Shown here: positions 14,576 to 22,109 of the stretch, piece after piece
How the letters are laid out: each line of letters starts with the position of its first letter
Numbering within the stretch: the stretch's first letter is position 1
Assembly (NCBI GenBank): GCA_017399445.1
Contig: JAFQCM010000066.1
Location: 1-34,198 of the forward strand
DNA length: 34,198 nucleotides
Direction: 5' to 3'
From: Lachnospiraceae bacterium
GTDB lineage: Bacteria > Bacillota > Clostridia > Lachnospirales > Lachnospiraceae
Program-made: the position numbers and the translations under genes
The notes under the pieces: model-generated
What the model was told of the DNA's origin: nothing
What the model saw: only the letters and a program-made list of their open reading frames with translations
The model's database searches: none

Positions 14576-15886
14576 ATGGCAATAGCAGCATTACATAATC
14601 TTGGCTGTAAAGTGAATTCATATGAAACAGATGTTATGCAACAGATGTTAATAGATGAAGGATACGAAATTGTGGATTTTACAGAAAAAGCAGATATATA
14701 TATTATTAATACCTGTACAGTAACCAATATGGCAGACCGAAAATCCAGACAGATGCTTCACAAAGCCAAAAGCAAAAATCCCCAGGCAATTGTAGTGGCA
14801 GTGGGATGTTATGCCCAGGCAGCAGGAGAAAAGCTTTTAGAAGATGATAGTGTAGACATTGTCATTGGAAATAACCGAAAAAAGGATTTGGTGCGTATTT
14901 TGGAAGAGTACAAAGAGGAACATAAAGTTAGTGATGCAGTAATTGATATTAATCATACAACAGAATATGAAACCCTTACATTAAGTAAAACTTCAGAACA
15001 CACCAGAGCATATATTAAAATTCAGGATGGATGTAACCAGTTTTGTAGTTACTGTATTATTCCTTATGCGAGAGGCAGAGTGCGAAGCAGAAATTTGTTT
15101 GAAATTCAAGAAGAGGTCACTGCTCTTGCCGCAAAAGGTTATAAGGAAATAGTATTGACAGGAATTCACATCAGTTCCTATGGCGTAGATAAAGAAAATT
15201 TGAATCTTCTTACCTTGATTCAGAAATTAAATGAAATTGAGGGAATTGAGAGAATCCGTTTAGGTTCCCTAGAGCCAAGAATTATTACAGAAGAATTTGC
15301 AAAAGCAATTTCAGAACTGCCAAAAGTATGTCCACATTTTCATTTGTCTATGCAAAGCGGTTGTAATGAAACTCTTCGCCGGATGAATAGACACTATACT
15401 TCTGAGGAATACTATGAAAAATGTGTGATTCTTAGAAAATATTATACAAAACCTGCCATTACCACAGATGTGATTGTTGGTTTCCCACAGGAAAGTGTGG
15501 AAGAATTTGAAAAAACGGAAAAATTTGTGGATAAAGTTGATTTTTTTGAAACCCATGTATTTAAGTATTCCAAACGCCAGGGAACTAATGCAGCAAAAAT
15601 GGAAGGACAGATAGATGAAAGTGAAAAAACAAGAAGAAGCGGTATTCTTTTAGAGTTAAATAAACAGCACAAAAAAGCATATATGGAAAGTTTTCTTGGA
15701 AAAACAGTAGAAATTCTGATAGAAGAAAACTTAGAATTAGATGGAGAGATTTATCAGACTGGTCATACAAAAGAATATATGCGTGCAGTGGTAAAAAGCG
15801 AAAAAATCTTGGAAAATCACATTGTAAAAGCACAAGTAAGAGAAATATATCACGATGAAATGCTGAAATGTGAAATAATAGATTGA
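14576..15886 (+). CDS. mtaB: tRNA t6A37 methylthiotransferase MtaB
   Basis: MtaB is a radical-SAM enzyme that adds a methylthio group to t6A at position 37 of tRNA. The 436-aa product has the three-part methylthiotransferase layout. The N-terminal UPF0004 domain has cluster cysteines in LGCKVNSYETD, INTCTVTNMADR and AVGCYAQ. The radical-SAM motif is CNQFCSYCIIPYARGRVRSR (CxxxCxxC), followed by the TGIHISSYGVD segment. A C-terminal TRAM-like region covers roughly the last 60 residues. The LGCKVN spelling and overall length fit MtaB rather than MiaB. The ribosome site AGGAGG is 8 nt upstream of the ATG. No strong promoter is seen in the AT-rich 216-bp region upstream, which it shares with the divergent HPr-like gene. 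Confidence 0.94.
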   Translation: MAIAALHNLGCKVNSYETDVMQQMLIDEGYEIVDFTEKADIYIINTCTVTNMADRKSRQMLHKAKSKNPQAIVVAVGCYAQAAGEKLLEDDSVDIVIGNNRKKDLVRILEEYKEEHKVSDAVIDINHTTEYETLTLSKTSEHTRAYIKIQDGCNQFCSYCIIPYARGRVRSRNLFEIQEEVTALAAKGYKEIVLTGIHISSYGVDKENLNLLTLIQKLNEIEGIERIRLGSLEPRIITEEFAKAISELPKVCPHFHLSMQSGCNETLRRMNRHYTSEEYYEKCVILRKYYTKPAITTDVIVGFPQESVEEFEKTEKFVDKVDFFETHVFKYSKRQGTNAAKMEGQIDESEKTRRSGILLELNKQHKKAYMESFLGKTVEILIEENLELDGEIYQTGHTKEYMRAVVKSEKILENHIVKAQVREIYHDEMLKCEIID

Positions 15887-15911
15887 ATTTTATAAAGATT
15901 TATATTAAAAT
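15883..15911 (+). promoter_or_regulatory. SigA-type promoter of the ireB-ruvX operon
   Basis: TTGAAT (15883-15888) overlaps the mtaB stop codon; after a 17-bp spacer TAAAAT (15906-15911) follows, 34 bp before the ireB ATG. Confidence 0.65.
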
Positions 15912-15945
15912 AGAAAGTGAAATTTTATTTTGAGGTCGTGGTAAA

Positions 15946-16209
15946 ATGCAAAATTTAGGAAATACACAATATTTTAAAGTACAGGCAGAGCCGGAAGTAC
16001 AAGTAAAGGAAATTATTGCATCTGTATATGAAGCAATGACAGAAAAAGGATATAATCCAATTAATCAGATTGTAGGATACATTATGTCAGGAGATCCAAC
16101 CTACATTACAAGTCACAAAAATGCAAGAAGTTTGATTATGAAGGTGGAACGTGACGAACTGGTAGAAGAACTTTTAAGAGCTTATGTAGAAAGCAAGGCT
16201 TGGAAATAG
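15946..16209 (+). CDS. ireB: IreB family regulatory phosphoprotein (UPF0297)
   Basis: The 87-aa product has the family signature [20 protein letters not shown] followed by [17 protein letters not shown]. IreB of Enterococcus is a substrate of the PASTA kinase IreK and affects cephalosporin resistance; the Thr residues it uses lie in the N-terminal tail, and a Thr is present here in NLGNTQYF. No PASTA kinase gene is in the window. The ribosome site is weak (GAGGT ~10 nt upstream). ruvX follows 13 bp downstream, an order kept across Firmicutes (yrzL-yrrK-yrzB). Confidence 0.93.
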   Translation: MQNLGNTQYFKVQAEPEVQVKEIIASVYEAMTEKGYNPINQIVGYIMSGDPTYITSHKNARSLIMKVERDELVEELLRAYVESKAWK

Positions 16210-16222
16210 CCGGAGGATTACT

Positions 16223-16651
16223 ATGCGAATTATGGGTCTTGATTATGGTTCCAAAACCGTTGGCGTTGCCATAAGTGATGAACTTTTAATTACGGCACAG
16301 GCTGTGGAAACCATTACAAGGAAGGCAGAGAATAAGCTTCGACAGACCTACGCCCGTATTGAAGAACTTGCAAAAGAATATGATGTGGAAAGGATTGTAC
16401 TTGGTTATCCTAAAAACATGAACAATACTTTAGGAGAACGAATTGAAAGAACCCTTGAGTTTAAAGAAAATCTGGAAAGAAGAACAGGTTTGGAAGTAGT
16501 TTTGTGGGATGAAAGACTTACCACAATAGAAGCAGAACGCACATTAATAGAAAGTAATGTAAGACGGGAAAATCGGAAGCAGTATATAGATAAAATTGCA
16601 GCCGTATTTATTCTGCAAGGTTATTTGGACAGGATAAAAAAGGGAGAATAG
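16223..16651 (+). CDS. ruvX: YqgF/RuvX family pre-16S rRNA nuclease / putative Holliday junction resolvase
   Basis: The 142-aa product has the RNase H-like fold of YqgF, with first-strand motif [19 protein letters not shown] carrying the first catalytic Asp, the [16 protein letters not shown] block, and the [10 protein letters not shown] segment with further acidic residues. The family matures the 5' end of 16S rRNA in E. coli and has been proposed as a Holliday junction resolvase. It sits between ireB and the DUF1292 gene, with 1 bp separating it from the next start. The ribosome site GGAGG lies ~7 nt upstream. Confidence 0.94.
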   Translation: MRIMGLDYGSKTVGVAISDELLITAQAVETITRKAENKLRQTYARIEELAKEYDVERIVLGYPKNMNNTLGERIERTLEFKENLERRTGLEVVLWDERLTTIEAERTLIESNVRRENRKQYIDKIAAVFILQGYLDRIKKGE

Positions 16652-16652
16652 C

Positions 16653-16910
16653 ATGGAAAAAATAGCATTTACATTTGATAATGATGAAACGGTAGAGTTC
16701 TTTGTGTTAGAAGAGACGAAAATTAATGGTTATAAGTATATACTGGTAACAGAATCAGAAGAGAATGAAGCTGAAGCTTACATTTTGAAAGATTTAGCAG
16801 CAGAAGAAGATGCTGAAAGTGTATATGAAATTGTAGAAGATGAAAACGAGCTTGAACTGGTGTCTGGCTTATTTGCAGAACTGTTAGAAGACGTTGATAT
16901 AGAATTGTAA
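16653..16910 (+). CDS. DUF1292 protein (YrzB-like)
   Basis: The 85-aa, strongly acidic product contains a beta-rich core (EFFVLEETKINGYKYILVTE) and the acidic stretch LAAEEDAESVYEIVEDENEL typical of DUF1292. It has no known biochemical function. It nearly touches ruvX (1-bp gap), and its ribosome site GGGAG lies within the ruvX 3' end, so translation is likely coupled. The gene order ireB-ruvX-DUF1292 is a stable Firmicutes block. Confidence 0.9.
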   Translation: MEKIAFTFDNDETVEFFVLEETKINGYKYILVTESEENEAEAYILKDLAAEEDAESVYEIVEDENELELVSGLFAELLEDVDIEL

Positions 16911-16935
16911 TAAAATAATTAATAGATAAAAATTA

Positions 16936-16959
16936 CTCGCAGATGTTTCTACTGCGGAG
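16936..16959 (+). promoter_or_regulatory. hairpin covering the ribosome site of the Fur-family gene
   Basis: CGCAG (16938-16942) pairs with CTGCG (16952-16956), extended by CT/AG across one bulged G. The GGAG that serves as ribosome site (16956-16959, 7 nt before the ATG) lies in the 3' arm, so the structure could limit translation. Confidence 0.35.
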
Positions 16960-16966
16960 ATGAGGT

Positions 16967-17416
16967 ATGTCAGTGAATCGAGAAAAGTTTATAGATTTAT
17001 TAAGAGAAAACGGGCTGAAAGTGACTAATCAGAGGATTGGAATATTGGAAACTTTGGCATCTTTTCCTGATGCACATCTGACGGCAGAAGAAGTTTACGA
17101 AAAAGTGAGACAGGAATATCCTGAAATAGGACTGGCAACGGTATATAGAACCATACAGTTGTTATTAGAGTTGCATTTAATTGATAAAATCAGTTTAAAT
17201 GATGGGTGTATACGATATGAAATTGCGAAGTTGGATGATAACGAATCGAAGCATCACCATCATCATTTAGTGTGCTTGTCATGTGGGAATGTGTTTTCTT
17301 TTGAAGATGATTTGCTAGAGGAACTGGAAGGGAAAATAAAGGAAACCATGAATTTTGAAATAGTGGACCACGAAGTGAAACTCTATGGTTATTGCAGGGA
17401 TTGTGCCAAAAAGTAG
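16967..17416 (+). CDS. Fur family transcriptional repressor
   Basis: The 149-aa product has an N-terminal winged helix (residues ~1-85) with the Fur-family DNA-recognition segment PEIGLATVYRTIQLLLEL. The C-terminal dimerisation and metal-binding region contains a HHHHH run (residues ~97-101) and two structural-zinc CxxC pairs, CLSCG and CRDC. The subfamily (Fur, Zur or PerR) cannot be fixed by eye; the CxxC pairs and histidine run fit a metal- or peroxide-responsive member. It is placed between the ruvX block and RNase J, an arrangement seen in Lachnospiraceae. Its ribosome site is partly enclosed in a hairpin (16936-16959). Confidence 0.92.
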   Translation: MSVNREKFIDLLRENGLKVTNQRIGILETLASFPDAHLTAEEVYEKVRQEYPEIGLATVYRTIQLLLELHLIDKISLNDGCIRYEIAKLDDNESKHHHHHLVCLSCGNVFSFEDDLLEELEGKIKETMNFEIVDHEVKLYGYCRDCAKK

Positions 17417-17446
17417 AAACACTGCCAATTATGGAGGTGCTTGTTT

Positions 17447-19111
17447 TTGAAAAACGTTAACAATTCAAAATTGAAAATCATTCCATTAGGCGGATTAGAG
17501 CAGATTGGAATGAACATTACTGCTTTCGAATTTGAAGAAAGTATTATTGTAGTGGACTGCGGGTTGTCCTTCCCGGAAGATGATATGTTGGGAATTGATT
17601 TGGTAATACCAGATGTGACATATCTGAAGGACAATATTAGCAAGGTAAAAGGCTTTGTTATTACCCATGGACATGAAGACCATATTGGTGCCCTTCCTTA
17701 TGTACTAAAAGAAGTAAACGTACCAATTTATGCCACAAAGCTCACCATGGGAATTATTGAAAATAAGTTAAAAGAGCATAATTTGATGAGAGGTACCAAG
17801 AGGAAAGTCATTAAACATGGTCAATCTATTAACCTTGGGTGCTTTCGAATTGAATTCATTAAAACAAATCATAGTATTGCAGATGCAGCAGCATTGGCAA
17901 TTTACTCACCGGCAGGAATTGTAGTTCACACAGGTGACTTTAAAGTAGATTATACTCCTGTCTTTGGTGATGCCATTGATTTACAAAGATTAGGTGAAAT
18001 TGGGAAAAAGGGTGTATTGGCTGTTATGTGTGACAGTACGAATGCAGAAAGAAAAGGCTTTACCATGTCAGAAAAGACGGTAGGTATTACCTTTGACAAT
18101 ATATTTGCGGAGCACAAAAATACGCGAATTATTATTGCGACTTTTGCATCTAATGTAGACCGTGTGCAACAGATTATCAATTCTGCTTATAAGTATGGAA
18201 GAAAAGTGGTAGTAGAAGGACGAAGCATGGTAAGCATTATTTCCATTGCAGCAGAATTAGGTTACTTAAATATTCCGGACAAAACCTTAATTGACATTGA
18301 ACAGTTAAAAAATTATCCGGATGAACAGACTGTCATTATTACAACAGGAAGTCAGGGAGAATCCATGGCGGCACTTTCAAGAATGGCTTCTTCCATTCAT
18401 AAGAAAGTAACTATTAAGCCGGGAGATACTATTATTTTCAGTTCCAATCCAATTCCGGGAAATGAGAAAGCGGTTTCCAAGGTAATTAATGAGTTAATTG
18501 CCAAAGGAGCAGACGTAATTTTTCAGGATACTCATGTTTCAGGTCATGCCTGCCAGGAAGAAATTAAGCTGATTTACTCTTTGTTAAAACCGAAATATGC
18601 AATTCCGGTTCATGGAGAATTTAGACACTTAAAAGCACAGGCAAATCTGGTGACAGAATTGGGAATTCCAAAAGAAAACATCTTTTTAATGCGTTCTGGT
18701 GATGTGTTGGAATTAAATAATGACGGAGCAGGCATTACTGACAGAGTTCAAACTGGTGCAATTTTAGTGGATGGTCTTGGTGTTGGAGACGTAGGAAATA
18801 TTGTTCTTAGAGACAGACAAAGACTGGCAGAGGATGGTATTTTAATTGTAGTATTGACATTAGAAAAATATGGAAATCAAGTTCTAGCAGGTCCGGATAT
18901 TGTATCTAGAGGATTTGTTTATGTGAGAGAATCAGAAGACCTGATGGATGAAGCAAGAGCAATTATCAGTGATGCTTTGGAAGAATGTATGGAAAAGAAT
19001 ATTACAGATTGGGGAAAAATCAAAAATATTATGAAGGATTCTTTAAGTGACTTCTTATGGAAGAGAACAAAGAGAAATCCAATGATATTGCCAATTATTA
19101 TGGAAGTTTAG
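17447..19111 (+). CDS. rnj: ribonuclease J
   Basis: RNase J is a metallo-beta-lactamase/beta-CASP ribonuclease with 5'-3' exo- and endonuclease activity in mRNA decay and rRNA maturation. The zinc-binding motif HGHEDH falls at residues 74-79 when translation starts at TTG 17447, which matches the usual numbering of Bacillus RNase J1. GGAGGTG at 17433-17439 is 7 nt from that TTG, while the upstream in-frame TTG at 17441 is too close. Other marks are VHTGDFKVDYTPV, the beta-CASP block CDSTNAERKGFTMSE, and SGHACQEEI plus PVHGEFRHLKAQANL near the end of the catalytic core. The 554-aa length is full. The gene is immediately after the Fur gene and before ylbF. Confidence 0.96.
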   Translation: MKNVNNSKLKIIPLGGLEQIGMNITAFEFEESIIVVDCGLSFPEDDMLGIDLVIPDVTYLKDNISKVKGFVITHGHEDHIGALPYVLKEVNVPIYATKLTMGIIENKLKEHNLMRGTKRKVIKHGQSINLGCFRIEFIKTNHSIADAAALAIYSPAGIVVHTGDFKVDYTPVFGDAIDLQRLGEIGKKGVLAVMCDSTNAERKGFTMSEKTVGITFDNIFAEHKNTRIIIATFASNVDRVQQIINSAYKYGRKVVVEGRSMVSIISIAAELGYLNIPDKTLIDIEQLKNYPDEQTVIITTGSQGESMAALSRMASSIHKKVTIKPGDTIIFSSNPIPGNEKAVSKVINELIAKGADVIFQDTHVSGHACQEEIKLIYSLLKPKYAIPVHGEFRHLKAQANLVTELGIPKENIFLMRSGDVLELNNDGAGITDRVQTGAILVDGLGVGDVGNIVLRDRQRLAEDGILIVVLTLEKYGNQVLAGPDIVSRGFVYVRESEDLMDEARAIISDALEECMEKNITDWGKIKNIMKDSLSDFLWKRTKRNPMILPIIMEV

Positions 19112-19129
19112 TAAGAAAGAGGGAGCATT

Positions 19130-19501
19130 ATGAACCAGGTGGAAGAAAGGGCCAAATTACTTGCCCAGGCAATTGAAAACAGCGAGGAATATCAAAACTA
19201 TCTTAAGGTTAAAAGACAAGTTGAGCAAAATGAAACATTATGTCATAAAATTGATGAATTTAGAGAAAAGAATTTTGTGATGCATTCCAACCTGGAAGGT
19301 GAAGAACTCTATAATGCCATGGAAAATTTTGAAAGAGAGCATGCGGTTTTTCGAAAAGATCCCTTGGTGAATGGGTATTTATCTGCAGAATTAACAGTAA
19401 TTCGTATGGTTCAGCAGACAGAAAAAACATTGCTGGATGCGGTAGACCTTGATTTGGTATTTACTCCTAGTATGGAAATCGATGAAGAGGATGATGATTA
19501 G
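19130..19501 (+). CDS. YlbF/YmcA family protein
   Basis: The 123-aa product is helical and shows the Com_YlbF pattern: an N-terminal helix AKLLAQAIENSEEYQNYLK, a second helix pair around QVEQNETLCHKIDEFREKNF, and a C-terminal helix ELTVIRMVQQTEKTLLDAV. In Bacillus, YlbF, YmcA and YaaT form a complex that steers RNase Y-dependent mRNA maturation. The position directly downstream of RNase J supports an RNA-turnover role. AGAGGGAG is the ribosome site and the gap from rnj is 18 bp. The C-terminus is strongly acidic (DEEDDD). Confidence 0.88.
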   Translation: MNQVEERAKLLAQAIENSEEYQNYLKVKRQVEQNETLCHKIDEFREKNFVMHSNLEGEELYNAMENFEREHAVFRKDPLVNGYLSAELTVIRMVQQTEKTLLDAVDLDLVFTPSMEIDEEDDD

Positions 19502-19533
19502 TTAAGAAAGTTGCGGAAACAGGAGGACATAAG

Positions 19534-19923
19534 ATGAGAACAAAAACGGCAGCTATGTCAATTGTAAGCGTAGTGATTCGGATTTTAATTGCGTTTGTAG
19601 TAATTATAGTGATATATGGTGGAGCAACCAGCTGCTATGATTTTGGATACAGGATATTTACTGAAATGCCTATGTCACTGGAACCTGGTACAGATATTAC
19701 CGTGATTATTAATGAAGGAAGTTCCACAAGAGATATTGGGGAGCTTTTGGAAGGAAATGGATTGATCAATGATGCAACATTATTCGTAGTACAGGAAAAA
19801 TTATCAGAATACTCAGGAGAAATAAAACCAGGTGTATATGTGTTGAATACCTCCATGACTGCAGAAAGAATGATTGCAGTTATGTCGGGGAATGCAGCGG
19901 CAGAGAAAGAAAATGAAGAATAA
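19534..19923 (+). CDS. MltG-like membrane protein, N-terminal part only (no lytic transglycosylase domain)
   Basis: The 129-aa product has one membrane helix (residues ~9-30) and then the LysM-like subdomain found at the start of YceG/MltG: DITVIINEGSSTRDIGELLE, then GEIKPGVYVLNTSMTAERM. The catalytic C-terminal half of MltG (with its active glutamate) is absent; full MltG proteins are roughly 330-550 aa. The reading frame ends cleanly with an acidic tail and the next gene starts 12 bp later, so this looks like a stable short form rather than a fresh truncation. In Bacillus the full-length gene (yrrL) holds this same position before yrrM (trmR). It may bind or regulate peptidoglycan-synthesis partners. 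Confidence 0.8.
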   Translation: MRTKTAAMSIVSVVIRILIAFVVIIVIYGGATSCYDFGYRIFTEMPMSLEPGTDITVIINEGSSTRDIGELLEGNGLINDATLFVVQEKLSEYSGEIKPGVYVLNTSMTAERMIAVMSGNAAAEKENEE

Positions 19924-19935
19924 GGGTGAGGATAA

Positions 19936-20580
19936 GTGATTGTTGAAGAACGTTTTATCACCTATATTAACTCATTAGATAAAGGAAATACAGATTTTTT
20001 AAACCAATTAGAGCGGCAGGCTTTGCAGGACAATGTGCCAATTATCAGGCGCGAAATGCAAAGTCTGCTGAAGGTGCTTATAGCCATAAAACAGCCTGAA
20101 ACCATTTTGGAAGTTGGTACAGCAGTTGGTTTTTCTACGATACTAATGGGAGAATATGGGAGAACAGATTGTCAGATTACTACAATAGAAAAATATGAAA
20201 AAAGAATTCCTATTGCCCAGGAAAACTTTAAAAAGGCAGGAATGGAAGATAAAATTACCTTGCTAGAAGGGGATGCATTAGAGATAATGCAGGAATTAAA
20301 AGAACCATATGATTTTATCTTTATGGATGCTGCCAAAGGGCAGTATATTAATTTTCTGCCAGATTGTTTGCGACTTTTAAAAGTCGGTGGTGTATTGGTA
20401 TCAGATAATGTTTTGCAAGATGGAGATATTATCGAATCCCGTTTTGCAGTAGCCAGAAGAAATCGCACCATACACAGTAGGATGAGAGAATATTTGTATA
20501 CTTTGAAAAACCACGAGCAGCTATCCACAGCGATTCTTCCTTTGGGAGATGGCGTTACTATTAGTACAAGAATAAAATAA
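19936..20580 (+). CDS. trmR: tRNA 5-hydroxyuridine methyltransferase TrmR-like (class I O-methyltransferase)
   Basis: The 214-aa product is a Rossmann-fold SAM-dependent methyltransferase of the COG4122/methyltransferase-3 group: motif I LEVGTAVGFSTILMGEYG, the acidic ITTIEKYEKR, then FIFMDAAKGQYINFLPDC and GGVLVSDNVLQDG. Bacillus YrrM (TrmR) methylates ho5U34 of tRNA to mo5U. The assignment here rests on the shared gene order with yrrM and the U32 gene next to it. The GTG start at 19936 is chosen because GGTGAGG lies just upstream and no ATG is near. A catechol-type O-methyltransferase cannot be excluded from sequence alone. Confidence 0.85.
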   Translation: MIVEERFITYINSLDKGNTDFLNQLERQALQDNVPIIRREMQSLLKVLIAIKQPETILEVGTAVGFSTILMGEYGRTDCQITTIEKYEKRIPIAQENFKKAGMEDKITLLEGDALEIMQELKEPYDFIFMDAAKGQYINFLPDCLRLLKVGGVLVSDNVLQDGDIIESRFAVARRNRTIHSRMREYLYTLKNHEQLSTAILPLGDGVTISTRIK

Positions 20581-20596
20581 GATAGGAAAGAGAACA

Positions 20597-21829
20597 ATGA
20601 GAAAACCTGAATTATTAATACCGGCAAGCAGTTTGGAAGTGTTGAAAACCGCTGTTATCTTTGGCGCAGATGCAGTATACATTGGTGGAGAAGCCTATGG
20701 GTTAAGAGCAAAAGCAAAAAATTTTTCTATGGAAGATATGAAAGAGGGAATTGCTTTTGCCCATGAGCATAATGTGCGTGTATTTGTAACTGCTAATATA
20801 TTGGCTCATAATGAAGATTTAGAAGGTGTAGAGCAGTATTTTAAGGAATTAAAAGAATTGAAACCGGATGCTTTAATTATTGCGGATCCAGGTGTATTTA
20901 CTATTGCAAAGAAAATTTGTCCGGAAATTGAACTTCATATCAGTACCCAGGCAAATAACACCAATTATCTTACTTATAACTTCTGGCATGGACAGGGAGC
21001 AAAACGTGTAGTTGCTGCCAGGGAATTATCTTTGAAAGAAATTAAAGAATTAAGAGAAAATATACCAGAAGAATTAGAAATAGAAGCATTCGTTCATGGT
21101 GCAATGTGTATTTCTTATTCGGGAAGATGTCTTCTTAGCAATTATTTTACCGGAAGGGATGCAAACAAAGGCGCCTGTACCCATCCTTGCAGATGGAAAT
21201 ATGCAGTTGTGGAAGAACAGCGTCCGGGAGAATATCTTCCTGTGTATGAAAATGAACGGGGAACCTATATTTTTAACTCCAAAGATTTATGTATGATTGA
21301 ACATATACCAGAAATTTTAGACGCAGGTATTGACAGCTTGAAAATTGAAGGAAGAATGAAAACAGCACTTTATGTGGCAACGGTTGCACGTACCTATCGG
21401 AAAGCCATTGATGATTATTTGGAATCAGAAGAAAAATATTGCAGTAACATGGAATGGTATAAGGCAGAAATTGGAAAATGTACTTACAGACAATTTACAA
21501 CAGGATTTTTCTTTGGAAAACCAGATGAAAACACACAGATTTACGACAGCAATACCTATATGACCGAGTATACTTACTTAGGGATTGTAGGTGAGAAGAA
21601 TACTCAAAATGAATATTTGATAGAACAGAGAAATAAATTCAGTGTGGGAGAGCAGATTGAAGTGATGAAACCGGATGGTACCAATGTAGAAGTAACAGTA
21701 ATTTCCATTCGGGACGAAGAAGGAAACCTGGTAGAGTCTGCTCCCCATCCAAAACAGAAGCTTTGGATTAATTTGGGAGTAGAATTGGACCGTTATGATA
21801 TTCTTCGCAGACATGAAAAGAAAGCCTAA
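20597..21829 (+). CDS. U32 peptidase family protein, TrhP-like tRNA hydroxylation factor
   Basis: The 410-aa product has the U32 family layout: N-terminal LLIPASSLEVLKTAVIFGAD with DAVYIGGEAYGLRAKAKNF, a barrel, and the signature EAFVHGAMCISYSGRCLLSN followed by GRDANKGACTHPCRW. These hold four conserved cysteines that bind a cluster in related proteins. Next comes SLKIEGRMKTALYVATVART and a C-terminal beta domain. In Bacillus and E. coli, TrhP (YrrN/YrrO, YegQ) uses prephenate to make ho5U34; TrmR then methylates it. The preceding gene is that methyltransferase, so both steps of mo5U synthesis are likely encoded here. Only one U32 copy is present, against two in Bacillus. The annotation as a peptidase is historical. 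Confidence 0.9.
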   Translation: MRKPELLIPASSLEVLKTAVIFGADAVYIGGEAYGLRAKAKNFSMEDMKEGIAFAHEHNVRVFVTANILAHNEDLEGVEQYFKELKELKPDALIIADPGVFTIAKKICPEIELHISTQANNTNYLTYNFWHGQGAKRVVAARELSLKEIKELRENIPEELEIEAFVHGAMCISYSGRCLLSNYFTGRDANKGACTHPCRWKYAVVEEQRPGEYLPVYENERGTYIFNSKDLCMIEHIPEILDAGIDSLKIEGRMKTALYVATVARTYRKAIDDYLESEEKYCSNMEWYKAEIGKCTYRQFTTGFFFGKPDENTQIYDSNTYMTEYTYLGIVGEKNTQNEYLIEQRNKFSVGEQIEVMKPDGTNVEVTVISIRDEEGNLVESAPHPKQKLWINLGVELDRYDILRRHEKKA

Positions 21830-21918
21830 TTACATTTGCAAAAATGCACATAAAATGTAAAAAGCAATCAGAAAATTTGTGAAACAATTCTAAAAAATAC
21901 AAAAATTAAAAAAATTAC

Positions 21919-21947
21919 TTGCTTTTTTATAAGTTATAGGTTATCTT
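21919..21947 (+). promoter_or_regulatory. possible promoter of a short terminated transcript upstream of glnN
   Basis: TTGCTT (21919-21924), a 17-bp spacer and TATCTT (21942-21947) form a moderate promoter. TTATAGGT occurs twice (21934-21941, 21946-21953), overlapping the spacer and -10 box, and could be a regulator site. RNA from here would end at the terminator at 22014, about 60 nt long. Confidence 0.35.
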
Positions 21948-21984
21948 ATAGGTGAGCGGTGAATACCGTAAGGATTGAGTGAAC

Positions 21985-22014
21985 AAGGGTGTTCCATATG
22001 GACACCCTTTTTTT
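21985..22014 (+). terminator. Rho-independent terminator before glnN
   Basis: AAGGGTGT (21985-21992) pairs with ACACCCTT (22002-22009), extended inside by CC/GG past a bulged T, and is followed by an uninterrupted T run to 22014. It ends the trmR-trhP transcript and any short RNA that starts near 21954. Confidence 0.9.
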
Positions 22015-22033
22015 GCGTTTTTTTAGGTGTTTA

Positions 22034-22048
22034 ATCACTTATTGTGAT
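22034..22048. promoter_or_regulatory. inverted repeat upstream of glnN, possible operator
   Basis: ATCAC-TTATT-GTGAT is a perfect 5-bp inverted repeat with a 5-bp spacer. It abuts a TAGAAT (22048-22053) that may be the glnN -10 box; no good -35 hexamer is present, so an activator or repressor here is plausible but unproven. Confidence 0.3.
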
Positions 22049-22109
22049 AGAATGATAAAATTAATACTTATTATTCTGAAATTCTTAAACAAGAAAGGAA
22101 AGGGATATT

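Noticed and set aside
17447..17464. cre-like site at the start of RNase J (AAAACGTTAAC)
   Set aside because: It matches the cre consensus poorly and lies inside the coding start without a promoter context.
20172..20627. 151-codon minus-strand frame
   Set aside because: Antisense to the clear methyltransferase gene trmR, with no family pattern and no ribosome site.
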